NCBI GenBank assembly: GCA_027028725.1
Contig: JALVIB010000023.1
Span: 1 to 14,136, forward strand
From: Candidatus Altimarinota bacterium
GTDB lineage: Bacteria > Patescibacteriota > Gracilibacteria > UBA4473
DNA: 14,136 nucleotides
Reading direction: 5' to 3'
This document shows positions 1 through 7,334 of the stretch, piece after piece (position 1 is the first letter of the stretch; every line of letters begins with the position of its first letter). The translations under genes and the position numbers were made by a program. The notes under the pieces are model-generated. The model was not told where the DNA came from. It was given only the letters and a program-made list of their open reading frames with translations, and searched no databases.

Positions 1-327
1 CGCCAAGGCAACTGCTTCTGCTAAATCTTCGTTCAAACGCAGTTGGCGCGCCAAATCCCGCGAAATTTGCGCCACTTCCAAAGTGTGAGTCAGCCGATTG
101 CGAAAATGGTCGCCATGCCCCGGCGACACCACTTGCATTTTCCCTGCCAGTCGCCGAAAAGCAGTGGAATGAATAATTCGGTCGCGATCCCGCTGAAAAG
201 GTCCGCGTTGCGGATCAGGAATTTCGCGGATTTTTCGACCTCGCGAAGTGGCATTTTTTTGCGCATATTCCGCTAAATTACTATCCAACATGTCAAAAAT
301 CTCGTAACCATCTACTTTTTGTTCCAT
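1..327 (-). CDS. dgt: dGTPase-like HD-domain triphosphohydrolase, N-terminal part
   Basis: N-terminal 109 residues of a deoxyguanosinetriphosphate triphosphohydrolase-like protein; the gene runs off the left edge of the window. Proteins of this family hydrolyse dNTPs to the deoxynucleoside and tripolyphosphate and help control dNTP pools. The family signature is clear: IPDPQRGPFQRDRDRI (residues 36-51), HSTAFRRLAGKMQV (53-66), then GDHFRNRLTHTLEV (72-85), where H81 would be the first metal ligand of the HD domain. The HD pair itself would lie just beyond the edge. The ATG at 325-327 is chosen because it is the first in frame and lies 7 nt after a -10-like CATACT. It is last in the minus-strand series mfd, def, 413-residue gene, dgt. 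The iterated 10-mer is present at 57-66, inside the ISRDLARQ segment. Confidence 0.9.
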   Translation of the reverse strand, partial: MEQKVDGYEIFDMLDSNLAEYAQKNATSRGRKIREIPDPQRGPFQRDRDRIIHSTAFRRLAGKMQVVSPGHGDHFRNRLTHTLEVAQISRDLARQLRLNEDLAEAVALA

Positions 328-334
328 CGGTAAA

Positions 335-362
335 AGTATGACAGAAAAAAGAAATTTGGGAA
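335..362 (-). promoter_or_regulatory. Putative promoter of dgt
   Basis: On the minus strand TTCCCA (357-362), a 16-nt spacer and CATACT (335-340), which carries an extended-10 TG one base upstream. Only 7 nt separate the box from the ATG, so a transcript would start at or next to the start codon. The -35 match is weak. Confidence 0.4.
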
Positions 363-375
363 AATTTCGCGGGAT

Positions 376-1617
376 TTAATACCCCTGCCTGTTTCTGTTA
401 TTCTTATCATGATTACCTGCTAAATACATTCTTAATCTTAGTCTTCTTAATTCATCAGAGTTCTGAGTATTTTTACCCTTTTTCTGATCATTTTCTTTTA
501 AAAATTCCGGAATTTCTATTAAAAATTTATCATCTTTTAGAGATATCAAAACACCTGCACCAAAAGAATCAGGCGGAAATTTCTCAGAAAGATTTTTACT
601 TTTTTCCAACAAATTCCCTCGCAAAACTTTATAAACCTGCGAAAAAACACTATAACTTTGTTGATCATCTTTTCCGTTAAATTCTCTGGCAGTAAACCGA
701 CTATAATTCTTCACCGACAACAATATTTTTGCCACTTCCTTATTTTTAGAAGAAATTATATTAAAAATTTTTTCCGAATCCCCCTTTTGAGCATTGTCTG
801 CAACAAGCTCCGTTAAATTCGGAATATCTAAAGCGTATGAAATCATATTTAAAGTAGCCACAGCATTTCGCGGGTATCCTGAAAACTTATGCTTATTCAG
901 CTGACTACCTGTCATTACAAATGGCGAAAAAGTATGATACGCCAAATTTTCTGTTATCTGTTCTGGATTAAGAGATGCCCAATAATTAACTAATTTTGCT
1001 CTATATCTAGAATAATTATTCTCAAAAATACGATCCTCTCTTATATTCAAATTATCATTTTTCTTTTTTTGAGCTTCTAGAAAATACTTATACTCCATCA
1101 AATACGGATAAGCCTCTTTCAACAAAGGTGATTTATCATAATTTTCATTATGATGACCAATTGACTCATGAACTGCCACCAGCTCATGCCAAAGAGGAAC
1201 TGATTCGTCGTTAATGTTAACAAATCCTAATTTCATTTGTCTATTATAAAATCCACCAACTTTTGATTTATCAACCCCGATTATATTTTTAATCTTGTTA
1301 TAATCATCTTTTCCATACATAAAAAATTTCGCGAGATTTTGACCATTAAATTTTTTTAAAATTTTATCAAAACGATCTTTATTAAAAAGCCCCCTTTCAC
1401 AAACTTTTTCAAAATTCCTCTTCAGAAAATCAAATTTTTTTATATATTCCGAAGAATCATTAACAACAGAATCAACCATTGATAATACAGTATTAGGGAT
1501 TTCTATTCTCTTCTTTGGAATTATAATTTCCGAAACTTTCACATTAGTTAGTTTTACATCAACTTTTGTTATTTTTGTCGTAATAGGTTGTTTTCGTATA
1601 TTTATATTCTTACTCAT
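376..1617 (-). CDS. Hypothetical protein with HExxxH metallopeptidase-like motif
   Basis: A 413-residue protein I do not recognise. Its N-terminus is Lys/Ile/Val-rich with no signal peptide or membrane segment. The striking stretch is WHELVAVHESIGHH (about residues 143-156), which contains an HExxxH motif (H150, E151, H155). HExxxH is the zinc motif of the MATCAP/DUF1704 carboxypeptidase group, but I see no wider similarity to it, so a protease role is only a guess. Candidate third ligands lie downstream (for example the acidic PEQITENLA segment). The ATG at 1615-1617 is preferred over a GTG five codons upstream because that GTG lies inside the promoter spacer. The gene is more AT-rich than its neighbours and carries no exact copy of the iterated 10-mer, only variants near 867 and 1328; this could reflect later acquisition. 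Confidence 0.7.
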   Translation of the reverse strand: MSKNINIRKQPITTKITKVDVKLTNVKVSEIIIPKKRIEIPNTVLSMVDSVVNDSSEYIKKFDFLKRNFEKVCERGLFNKDRFDKILKKFNGQNLAKFFMYGKDDYNKIKNIIGVDKSKVGGFYNRQMKLGFVNINDESVPLWHELVAVHESIGHHNENYDKSPLLKEAYPYLMEYKYFLEAQKKKNDNLNIREDRIFENNYSRYRAKLVNYWASLNPEQITENLAYHTFSPFVMTGSQLNKHKFSGYPRNAVATLNMISYALDIPNLTELVADNAQKGDSEKIFNIISSKNKEVAKILLSVKNYSRFTAREFNGKDDQQSYSVFSQVYKVLRGNLLEKSKNLSEKFPPDSFGAGVLISLKDDKFLIEIPEFLKENDQKKGKNTQNSDELRRLRLRMYLAGNHDKNNRNRQGY

Positions 1618-1623
1618 ATTTTC

Positions 1624-1651
1624 AAAATACACACAATAAGAAAATAGTCAA
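1624..1651 (-). promoter_or_regulatory. Promoter of the HExxxH gene, leaderless arrangement
   Basis: On the minus strand TTGACT (1646-1651), 16-nt spacer, TATTTT (1624-1629), then only 6 nt to the ATG at 1617. It lies in the 37-nt gap after the def stop codon. With the usual distance from -10 box to start site, transcription would begin at the A of the ATG. Confidence 0.6.
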
Positions 1652-1654
1652 TAC

Positions 1655-2131
1655 CTATTTCAAATAATCCGTAAACATCACTCCCTCCAAATGATCAAAT
1701 TCGTGTAAAAAAATTCGTGCGTCCCATTTATCAAATTTCCGCTCACACCAATTTCCCGCGAGATTTTGCCATTTTACTTTCACTTTGGCGGGACGAACAA
1801 CTTTTCCGTATACATTCGGCAAACTTAAACACCCTTCCTCCATTTTTACTTTTTCATCTGATAGCCAGAGAATTTCCGGATTGACCATCGGCAAAACTTT
1901 CCCCGCTTTTTTCGTTCCCACACCCAAAGTCATCAGAATTACGCGCTTATTTACTCCCACCTGATTGGCGGCTAAACCAACTCCAATCAACCCCGTTTCC
2001 GGATCTTCATAAAGCATTGTTTCCTGCATTTCATCCACTAATTTCGCGAGATTTTCGTCAAACTCGGTCACTTCTTGACACTTTTCGCGCAAAACTTTGG
2101 CGTCTTCTCCGGTTATTACTTTCATCATCAT
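1655..2131 (-). CDS. def: Peptide deformylase
   Basis: Removes the N-formyl group from nascent proteins, using a metal bound by one Cys and two His. Numbered from the third Met of the MMMKVIT start, all three family motifs are present: GVGLAANQVG (48-57, with Q55), EGCLSLP (97-103, metal ligand C99) and HEFDHLEG (141-148, ligands H141 and H145, catalytic E142). About 156-158 residues, normal for bacterial PDF. Three ATGs stand in a row at 2123-2131; the middle one lies 7 nt after a TACACT box and best fits the spacing seen elsewhere in the window. An in-frame upstream ATG at 2227 would add a Phe-rich stretch that merely translates intergenic repeats, so it is rejected. The stop is TAG. It lies downstream of mfd on the same strand. 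Confidence 0.95.
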   Translation of the reverse strand: MMMKVITGEDAKVLREKCQEVTEFDENLAKLVDEMQETMLYEDPETGLIGVGLAANQVGVNKRVILMTLGVGTKKAGKVLPMVNPEILWLSDEKVKMEEGCLSLPNVYGKVVRPAKVKVKWQNLAGNWCERKFDKWDARIFLHEFDHLEGVMFTDYLK

Positions 2132-2135
2132 TCTG

Positions 2136-2163
2136 AGTGTAAGAAAAAGTTGTAAAAAGTAAA
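2136..2163 (-). promoter_or_regulatory. Putative promoter of def
   Basis: On the minus strand TTTACT (2158-2163), 16-nt spacer, TACACT (2136-2141). The box is 4 nt from the first ATG of the triplet and 7 nt from the second, which suggests that the second or third ATG is the real start. Confidence 0.4.
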
Positions 2164-2190
2164 ATCCCGCGAAATTTTTGAAAAAAAACT

Positions 2191-2238
2191 TAAGTCCGGA
2201 CTTAAACAATTTTTTATCCTGTACCAAGTCCGGACTTG
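2191..2238. repeat. Paired AAGTCCGGACTT palindromes
   Basis: Two copies of a palindrome centred on GTCCGGAC: TAAGTCCGGACTTA (2191-2204) and GTACCAAGTCCGGACTTG (2221-2238), about 17 nt apart. The second copy is identical over 18 nt to 11527-11544 inside pheA, so this is an interspersed family. It lies between mfd and def. Confidence 0.7.
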
Positions 2239-2274
2239 TTTTTTAAAATAAGAAAATTTCGCGGGATTTTATGA

Positions 2275-2294
2275 GGACAGGTCGCGACCTGTCC
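2275..2294. repeat. Perfect 20-bp palindrome GGACAGGTCGCGACCTGTCC
   Basis: Perfect inverted repeat just after the mfd stop. A near-identical copy is at 7267-7286 beyond the tkt stop and a half copy at 12292-12303. It could fold in RNA as a hairpin at gene ends, but no T-run follows, so a terminator role is not shown. Confidence 0.75.
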
Positions 2295-2302
2295 CTACTA
2301 TT

Positions 2303-5300
2303 TTATTTAGATTTTTTATTCAAAACCAAATAACCCACATCCTGCACCAGTTCGTCATACCAGTTCAGAGAAAGGGTTTCGAACTTTAGTTTGATGGCGT
2401 TATTGGTAATAACCCATTTTTTATCAGAATTTTGCAGAAGACCAAAAATCTGTTCAGGACTGAATTTTTTGCCCATTCGTAAAACTAATTCGTAATTTTT
2501 GTGCGAAGATTTGTTGATTTTGACACCTTCCAGATTAGCTTCACGCAAAATCATCTTGATGCGGATAATTTTCGCGAGATTTTCCACTTCTTTGGGGATT
2601 TCTCCAAAATCTTCGCGTAGTTCCAACATAAATTCGCGGAGTTCCTTTTCGTCTGCACTTCCCGCGAGTTCTTGATAAGTTCGAATTCGCTCGTTTTCGT
2701 CAGGAATAAATTCTGTCGGAATATAAGCTGACAAAGGCAGTTCTACTGAAATGTTTACTTCTTCCTCGATTTCCGTAGAAATTTCTCCGCGTTTCATTTC
2801 TTCCACGGTTTTGTTCAACATCCTGATGAAATGCGAAGCCCCCACGGTTTTAATCGTTCCTGACTGGCTTGCGCCCAAAATTTCTCCCGCTCCGCGAATT
2901 TCCAAATCTCGCATGGCAATTTGAAATCCAGATCCGAGTTCGTTCGCTTCTACAATGGCGCGGAGGCGTTTTTTCGCGGATAATTCCAACTTTTGTCCGT
3001 GGTAAAGAAAAAAAGCATAAGACTGCGTTCGCGATCGTCCGACTCGTCCGCGTAATTGATAAAGTTGCGATAACCCGAATTTTTCCGCGCGGTTGACAAT
3101 CAGCGTATTGGCATTCGGCAGATCGATTCCGTTTTCAATAATCGTGGAGGCAATCAAAACATCGGCTTCTCCTTTTTTGAAGGCTCTAATCCGTTTTTCT
3201 AATTCCTCTGGTTTCAACTGCCCGTGAGCGACAATAAATTTACAATCCGGAACAAGCGCCCGTAACTGATTTGCCGTTCCTTCAATTGTCTGCACCTGAT
3301 TATGCAAGAAATAAACCTGTCCACCGCGCTCTTTTTCAAACAAAATTCGCTCGCGAATTAAATTTAAATTATACTTCCTGACCTCCGTAATCACTGGCAA
3401 ACGCCCCGGCGGGGGAGTCGTAATTGTCGAAATATCTTTCAATTTATTCAAACTCATATTCAAAGTTCGCGGGATTGGTGTGGCTGTCATCGTCAATAAA
3501 TCAGCTCCTTTCGCGAGTTTTTTCAGTTTCTCTTTTTGCTTCACGCCAAAGCGTTGCTCCTCATCAATAACCACCAAACCGAGTTTTTTGAACTTAATAT
3601 CGTCAGACAAAACACGGTGCGTTCCAATCAAAATATCAATTAACCCGAATTCCAAATCTTTCAAAATCTGGTTCTGCTCCTTCTTACTTTGAAACCGCGA
3701 TAAAAGCGCGATTTTGACGCCATAATTTTTCCCGCGAATTCTTTTCATAAAACTTTCGTAATGCTGTTCCGCCAAAATCGTAATCGGTGCGAGAATAACC
3801 GCTTGCAGACCACTTCGAAACGCTTTGAAAGATGCGCGCATTGCCATTTCCGTTTTTCCAAATCCCACATCTCCACAAACCAAACGATCCATTGGTCGCG
3901 GATTTTCCATATCAAGCCGAATTTCCTGCCAAGTCTGTGCTTGCCCTGGAGTTAATTCATACGGAAACGAATCGTAAAATTCGCGCATCATATCGTCATC
4001 TTCCGCGAAGTTATTCCCTTTGGCGAGTTCGCGGGAAGCGTATAATTTCAACAAATCTTTCGCGATTTTTTCGGCTTCTTTTTTTAACTTCGACTGAGTT
4101 TTGACCCAATCAGAAGCGCCCAACCGAGTTAAGCGCGGGTTTTCTTCGCCAATATATTTCGTCAATTTTTCCGCGGACTCGACTGGCACAAAAAGTTTAT
4201 CATTTTCCGCATATCCCAACTTTAAATACTCGCGTTCGCCCATTTCCTCACTAATGTGTCGGCGTTGTGTTCCTTCAAAAATAGCAATTCCGTGATCATT
4301 ATGCACGACATAATTTCCTGGTTTCAAGCTCGTGATTAAATCAGAATTCATTCCTGAAATAGCCTTTTTTTGTCGCGAAGTTCGGCGGAACTGAAAAATT
4401 TCGCGGTCTGTCAAAAGCAGAATTTTTTGATCATTATTCTGAAAAGAGTGCGGCATAAAATCCCGCGAATTTAGCTGAACAATCTTGACCGTAGACGGCA
4501 TTTTTTCCGCTAAATTTTCCGTCCACATGATTTCGTTATCACGGAAAATGTTTTCAATTTGCTCGAATTTTTTGGTCAAAATGACGATTTCAAATCCGCG
4601 ACGGAGGCGTTCTTTGATATCCACGACAAAATCAGGAATAGTATAAAACGGCAAAACCGAAAAGAAATTTAAATGAAAAAATCGTTCTTCTTCCTTCGGA
4701 AAAGTCGTAAACTTCAAAACAGGAAAATTTCGCGGGATTTTTACTTCTTCGTCCAAATCATCGGAAATAAAAAGCGTGTTATCTGTTTGTGGAAACAAAT
4801 CAAAGAAACTAGAATTCTCAAATCCCGCGAATTTTTGGGGATAAATTGAAAATTCAGTAAAAGTTTCCAGATTTGAACTATATTGTTGTTCGACTGTTTC
4901 AATTTTCTCGATTAAATCGTCGTAAAGCTCCACTCGTAAACATTCATCAGAATTCGCGGGAAAAATAAATAAATTCTCGCCCCGTCGCACAAATTCTCCT
5001 TCCTGCAAAATGTTGTCCAAAGCCGGCGAGTAGCCGAGTTCTTCTAATTTTTCAAAAATCTGGAAAATCTGAATTTTATCACCGACTTTCAGCTGAATTT
5101 TTTCCTTTTCCAACGACTCAAAAGAAGGGAATTTCTGCTCCAAAATATGATTGATATCTTCAAAAAGCAAAATTGTCGGATGTTCGTGTTTAAGCAGTTT
5201 TCGCAATTTATACAAATCTCGTGGAGTGATATTCGGCGGAACAATTAAGCTGTTCCCTTCAATCATCAAGTTTGCTACCGCGTGAATAGCGTCAGCCCGC

Positions 5301-5476
5301 TCATCAGTCGATGCCCAAATGATGTTATTGAAGTGTTCTTTTTTCAGAATTTCTCCAATCAAAAAACTTTTCGCGGTAGAATTCGCGAGATTTACAAAAG
5401 TCACTTGTCCTTCTTTTTCAAGAACTTCTAATGGCTCTTTTAAGTCAATTTGGAAAGGGAGATTGGTGAGTTTCAT
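2303..5476 (-). CDS. mfd: Transcription-repair coupling factor Mfd
   Basis: ATP-dependent DNA translocase that removes RNA polymerase stalled at lesions and recruits UvrA. It has 1057 residues, slightly shorter than the E. coli protein. The N-terminal UvrB-homology region is divergent. A CarD-like RNA polymerase interaction domain follows (about 380-450: KPGNYVVHNDHGIAIFEG). The SF2 translocase then shows Walker A GDVGFGKTE (535-543), the Walker B box DEEQRFGVKQ (from 638), MTATPIPRTL, and the motif V/VI region STIIENGIDLPNANTLIV and QLRGRVGRS. The C-terminal TRCF domain includes LSAYIPTEFIPDENERI. The ATG at 5476 begins MKLTNLPF and lies 8 nt after a TAAAAT box. The stop is TAA. It heads the minus-strand run mfd, def, 413-residue gene, dgt, each with its own candidate promoter, so it need not be one operon. 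One exact iterated 10-mer lies at 4728-4737, with several variants. Confidence 0.97.
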   Translation of the reverse strand: MKLTNLPFQIDLKEPLEVLEKEGQVTFVNLANSTAKSFLIGEILKKEHFNNIIWASTDERADAIHAVANLMIEGNSLIVPPNITPRDLYKLRKLLKHEHPTILLFEDINHILEQKFPSFESLEKEKIQLKVGDKIQIFQIFEKLEELGYSPALDNILQEGEFVRRGENLFIFPANSDECLRVELYDDLIEKIETVEQQYSSNLETFTEFSIYPQKFAGFENSSFFDLFPQTDNTLFISDDLDEEVKIPRNFPVLKFTTFPKEEERFFHLNFFSVLPFYTIPDFVVDIKERLRRGFEIVILTKKFEQIENIFRDNEIMWTENLAEKMPSTVKIVQLNSRDFMPHSFQNNDQKILLLTDREIFQFRRTSRQKKAISGMNSDLITSLKPGNYVVHNDHGIAIFEGTQRRHISEEMGEREYLKLGYAENDKLFVPVESAEKLTKYIGEENPRLTRLGASDWVKTQSKLKKEAEKIAKDLLKLYASRELAKGNNFAEDDDMMREFYDSFPYELTPGQAQTWQEIRLDMENPRPMDRLVCGDVGFGKTEMAMRASFKAFRSGLQAVILAPITILAEQHYESFMKRIRGKNYGVKIALLSRFQSKKEQNQILKDLEFGLIDILIGTHRVLSDDIKFKKLGLVVIDEEQRFGVKQKEKLKKLAKGADLLTMTATPIPRTLNMSLNKLKDISTITTPPPGRLPVITEVRKYNLNLIRERILFEKERGGQVYFLHNQVQTIEGTANQLRALVPDCKFIVAHGQLKPEELEKRIRAFKKGEADVLIASTIIENGIDLPNANTLIVNRAEKFGLSQLYQLRGRVGRSRTQSYAFFLYHGQKLELSAKKRLRAIVEANELGSGFQIAMRDLEIRGAGEILGASQSGTIKTVGASHFIRMLNKTVEEMKRGEISTEIEEEVNISVELPLSAYIPTEFIPDENERIRTYQELAGSADEKELREFMLELREDFGEIPKEVENLAKIIRIKMILREANLEGVKINKSSHKNYELVLRMGKKFSPEQIFGLLQNSDKKWVITNNAIKLKFETLSLNWYDELVQDVGYLVLNKKSK

Positions 5477-5484
5477 GGTGTTTA

Positions 5485-5490
5485 ATTTTA
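5485..5490 (-). promoter_or_regulatory. -10 box of mfd
   Basis: TAAAAT on the minus strand, 8 nt from the mfd ATG. No clear -35; that region is taken up by the REP-like repeat at 5495-5570. Confidence 0.4.
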
Positions 5491-5494
5491 GGCT

Positions 5495-5570
5495 TCCCCC
5501 TTTTTTGAAAGGGGGATTGAGGGGGATTTTTGAAGGAAATCACCCCGCCCCTCTTAAAGAAAGAGGGAGA
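5495..5570. repeat. Composite REP-like element upstream of mfd
   Basis: Two GC-rich hairpins in series: one with arms CCCCCTTT and AAAGGGGG followed by ATTGAGGGGGATTTTT, then a second with arms CCCTCTT and AAGAGGG. The same composite, in the same orientation, is at 12495-12578. The rest of the gap 5477-5779 holds only AT-rich sequence, two iterated 10-mers (5597-5606 and 5731-5740) and the next gene's -10 box; I see no further gene. Confidence 0.7.
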
Positions 5571-5763
5571 TAAAAGGTTTTTTTTGATTTAAAAAATCCC
5601 GCGAAATTTCGCGAACTTAATAAATTAAGAGCTAAAAAGTAATTTTTTGTGATGCATTTAAATAATTGCGCACTCAAAAAGTGCTTCGTGTTTGCCGTTA
5701 TTTTAGTAGAGATTTTTTTTAAGGCAAATTTTTCGCGGGATTTTCTTTTTTCTTTTTTTCAGG

Positions 5764-5769
5764 TATAAT
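5764..5769 (+). promoter_or_regulatory. Consensus -10 box of the 139-residue gene
   Basis: A perfect TATAAT, 10 nt before the ATG at 5780. The -35 region is a T-rich run without a clear match. An iterated 10-mer ends about 23 nt upstream. No Shine-Dalgarno sequence fits between the box and the ATG. Confidence 0.5.
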
Positions 5770-5779
5770 TAACAGAAAA

Positions 5780-6199
5780 ATGATTAAAGAAGGTAACGAT
5801 ATCGGGAGAAATGATTTCTGGGAATCTTTTGAAAAAGTAAAAAAGCTGGTGACAGAGGATAAGCCATTACTTAAAAGTGATTTTGAAAATTTATATAATG
5901 CAGCTGTTTATGACAATGTTGACTGGTTTTATTCGCTTTTTTACAAATTCATAAAAGAGCACGGAGTAAAATCCCGCGAAAAAATCTGGGAATTATTACA
6001 AATAGTTACTCGCGATTTCTTTTATAAAACGAAAAAAGACGGAGAATTAACGAAGGAGAAATGGCACGACTTAATCATGCGCGAAGAAAAAATCCCGCGA
6101 CTTTTACCAATAAATTACCGACACGGGAAATTTGGTCATCAAGAAGTAATAAAAATGAAAAAGAAAATTGATAAATTAATTGGATGCCGCGAAGAATAA
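5780..6199 (+). CDS. Hypothetical protein, 139 aa
   Basis: A small, charged, probably soluble and helical protein that I do not recognise. It is rich in Lys, Glu and aromatics (DFWESFEKVKKLV near the N-terminus, DNVDWFYSLFYKFI about residues 49-62, a Lys-rich C-terminus). No signal peptide, membrane segment, Cys pair or catalytic motif is evident. The start is supported by the TATAAT box 10 nt upstream. It carries an exact iterated 10-mer at 5972-5981 and a variant at 6091, so its sequence has the same background as the rest of the window. It ends with TAA only 14 nt from the stop of the convergent 273-residue gene. Confidence 0.75.
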   Translation: MIKEGNDIGRNDFWESFEKVKKLVTEDKPLLKSDFENLYNAAVYDNVDWFYSLFYKFIKEHGVKSREKIWELLQIVTRDFFYKTKKDGELTKEKWHDLIMREEKIPRLLPINYRHGKFGHQEVIKMKKKIDKLIGCREE

Positions 6200-6216
6200 A
6201 ATTTCGCGGGATTTTA
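6198..6216. repeat. Iterated AAATTTCGCGGGATTTT motif filling a convergent gene junction
   Basis: The full extended motif occupies the whole 14-nt gap between two convergent stop codons and overlaps both (TAA at 6197-6199 on plus, TAA from 6216 on minus). It is one of 28 exact copies of TTTCGCGGGA or its complement in the window; others include 365, 2165, 2257, 4728, 5597, 5731, 7075, 7249, 9212, 9281, 9375, 9537, 10818, 11837, 12399 and 12591. Confidence 0.7.
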
Positions 6217-7035
6217 GGCAGCGAGTTTATCTTTTTCTTGAGGTGTTTCGCTTATGAGTTCTCCTTTAAAATTCTCAATTCCCCATTGTCGTGTTTTTTC
6301 TTTTGTCCAAATAAGTTCAACGGCTTCTTTTATTTTTTTAATAATTTCGCGGGAATTTTTTTCCTCAGCAACATCTTTGAAAGACACCTTGTTATCAGAT
6401 AATTTTTCCAACGCGCTCCATAAATCAGGATTATTAAAATCTAATTCGTTTCGGCTATGCAAAACATTGATACATGCTTCACTAACCGCTTTGTTCTTAT
6501 CATGTCCGCTTCGAGCAAGTCGATCATAAACTTGTTCTGTTGTGTCGTTTTTTTGAATTTCTTCCCATTCTTTTACTTTATCATTTTCCAATTTTTCCTT
6601 GATAAGTTTTAACTCTTTTTCTGCTTTGGCTTTTTCTTCTTGCCAAGCTGGTTCATTGTCCCATTTTTCATCCCCGTTTTTTATATAATCCAGCATGGTT
6701 TTTTCATATTCTTCTGCTGATACTCCACTCTCTTTTAAATCTTGAACTGTTTTTTCGGTATTGATGTTGATGGTTTTTTCAGAACCGGAAAAAATCTTTT
6801 TCGCTCCGTTTATAACTCTATTAACTTCGTATTTGACGCCTGCTTTAATTTCCTGCCAGTCTTTTTTGAGATTAAAAAACCGCGAAACTTTATCTATAAC
6901 ATTAGAAACTTTTCTTTTGATTTTGCCGGCGAGACTTTCGGCAGGATTGTTTTTATAAAGTTCTGCCGTCTGGTTCAAGGGCTTTACTTCAACTTCTACT
7001 TGATTCGGATAATTTTTATTGTCAGGATTTCCCAT
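6214..7035 (-). CDS. Hypothetical charged, coiled-coil-like protein, 273 aa
   Basis: I do not recognise this protein. It is highly charged and mostly helical in character: a basic segment SLAGKIKRKVSNVIDKVSRF (about 34-53), then a long Lys/Glu-rich stretch (EEKAKAEKELKLIKEKLENDK, about 133-153) that looks like a coiled coil. The middle and C-terminal parts (YDRLARSGHDKNKAVSEACI, then LWSALEKLSDNKVSFKDV) resemble helical-repeat style sequence. No signal peptide or membrane span is seen. It starts at ATG 7035, 6 nt after TAAAAT, and ends convergent with the 139-residue gene. A structural or scaffold role would be a guess. Confidence 0.75.
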   Translation of the reverse strand: MGNPDNKNYPNQVEVEVKPLNQTAELYKNNPAESLAGKIKRKVSNVIDKVSRFFNLKKDWQEIKAGVKYEVNRVINGAKKIFSGSEKTININTEKTVQDLKESGVSAEEYEKTMLDYIKNGDEKWDNEPAWQEEKAKAEKELKLIKEKLENDKVKEWEEIQKNDTTEQVYDRLARSGHDKNKAVSEACINVLHSRNELDFNNPDLWSALEKLSDNKVSFKDVAEEKNSREIIKKIKEAVELIWTKEKTRQWGIENFKGELISETPQEKDKLAA

Positions 7036-7041
7036 CTCTGT

Positions 7042-7047
7042 ATTTTA
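7042..7047 (-). promoter_or_regulatory. -10 box of the 273-residue gene
   Basis: TAAAAT on the minus strand, 6 nt from the ATG: another leaderless-type start. The -35 is unclear. Confidence 0.4.
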
Positions 7048-7090
7048 CCAGAAAATTCGCTTAAAATCTAGAAATTTCGCGGGATTATTT

Positions 7091-7259
7091 ACTCCGTATC
7101 AGTGTACTAGTACATTGATTTTAAAAAACACACTTTTTATCTTATAAACCTGTTGTCTTGTAAACTTGTAAACTCGTGAACTTATGAACTTGTGAACCAA
7201 CTCTTCTCTTTATCTTTTCGACTTTTTAGCTTTTTAGCCATCCAAAAATCCCGCGAAAT
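7091..7259. repeat. Direct repeat copy A flanking tkt
   Basis: About 169 nt that align in the same orientation with 9391-9547. Parts in order: a 22-bp near-palindrome centred on TACTAGTA (7098-7119), a conserved spacer, seven degenerate octamers of type CTTGTRAA (7141-7196), then CCAACTCT and a segment with twice-repeated CTTTTTAGC. Both ends are bounded by the iterated CCCGCG motif. It lies beyond the 3' end of tkt. I see no ORF in the gap 7036-7334 apart from this, the palindrome at 7267-7286 and the REP at 7306-7333. Confidence 0.8.
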
Positions 7260-7266
7260 TTTTTGT

Positions 7267-7286
7267 GGACAGGTCACGACCTGTCT
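7267..7286. repeat. Second copy of the GGACAGGTC palindrome
   Basis: Matches the perfect palindrome at 2275-2294 except for two changes (an A in the centre, a T at the end). As there, it lies downstream of a minus-strand gene, here tkt. Confidence 0.65.
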
Positions 7287-7305
7287 CGACAAAAACAATG
7301 CACTT

Positions 7306-7333
7306 TCCCCCTGACAAGGGGGCGAGGGAGTTG
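7306..7333. repeat. REP-like element abutting the tkt stop codon
   Basis: CCCCCTGACAAGGGGG hairpin followed by a GC-rich tail (GCGAGGGAGTTG). The tkt stop (7335-7337) begins one base after it, so the element borders the coding end. Same family as 8817, 10840, 11552, 13856 and 14105. Confidence 0.65.
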
Positions 7334-7334
7334 T

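Noticed and set aside
43..276. 77-codon plus-strand frame at the left edge
   Set aside because: It is antisense to clear dGTPase coding sequence on the minus strand.
1618..1632. GTG start five codons upstream in the HExxxH gene
   Set aside because: It lies between the -35 and -10 boxes of the gene's own promoter; the ATG at 1617 fits the 6-nt spacing.
2132..2227. 34-residue N-terminal extension of peptide deformylase
   Set aside because: It translates the iterated motif and the GTCCGGAC palindromes, and normal deformylases start at MKVIT-like sequence.
2275..2294. Rho-independent terminator of mfd
   Set aside because: The palindrome is strong but no T-run follows it on the minus strand, and copies elsewhere show it is an interspersed repeat.
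2303..5476. Alternative genetic code with UGA read as Gly, as in Gracilibacteria
   Set aside because: Mfd and the other long genes are full length without in-frame TGA. The lack of TGA stops here (nine visible stops, all TAA or TAG) is too small a sample to mean more.
7141..7196. CRISPR-like array
   Set aside because: The units are 8-bp tandem repeats without spacers and no cas gene is present.
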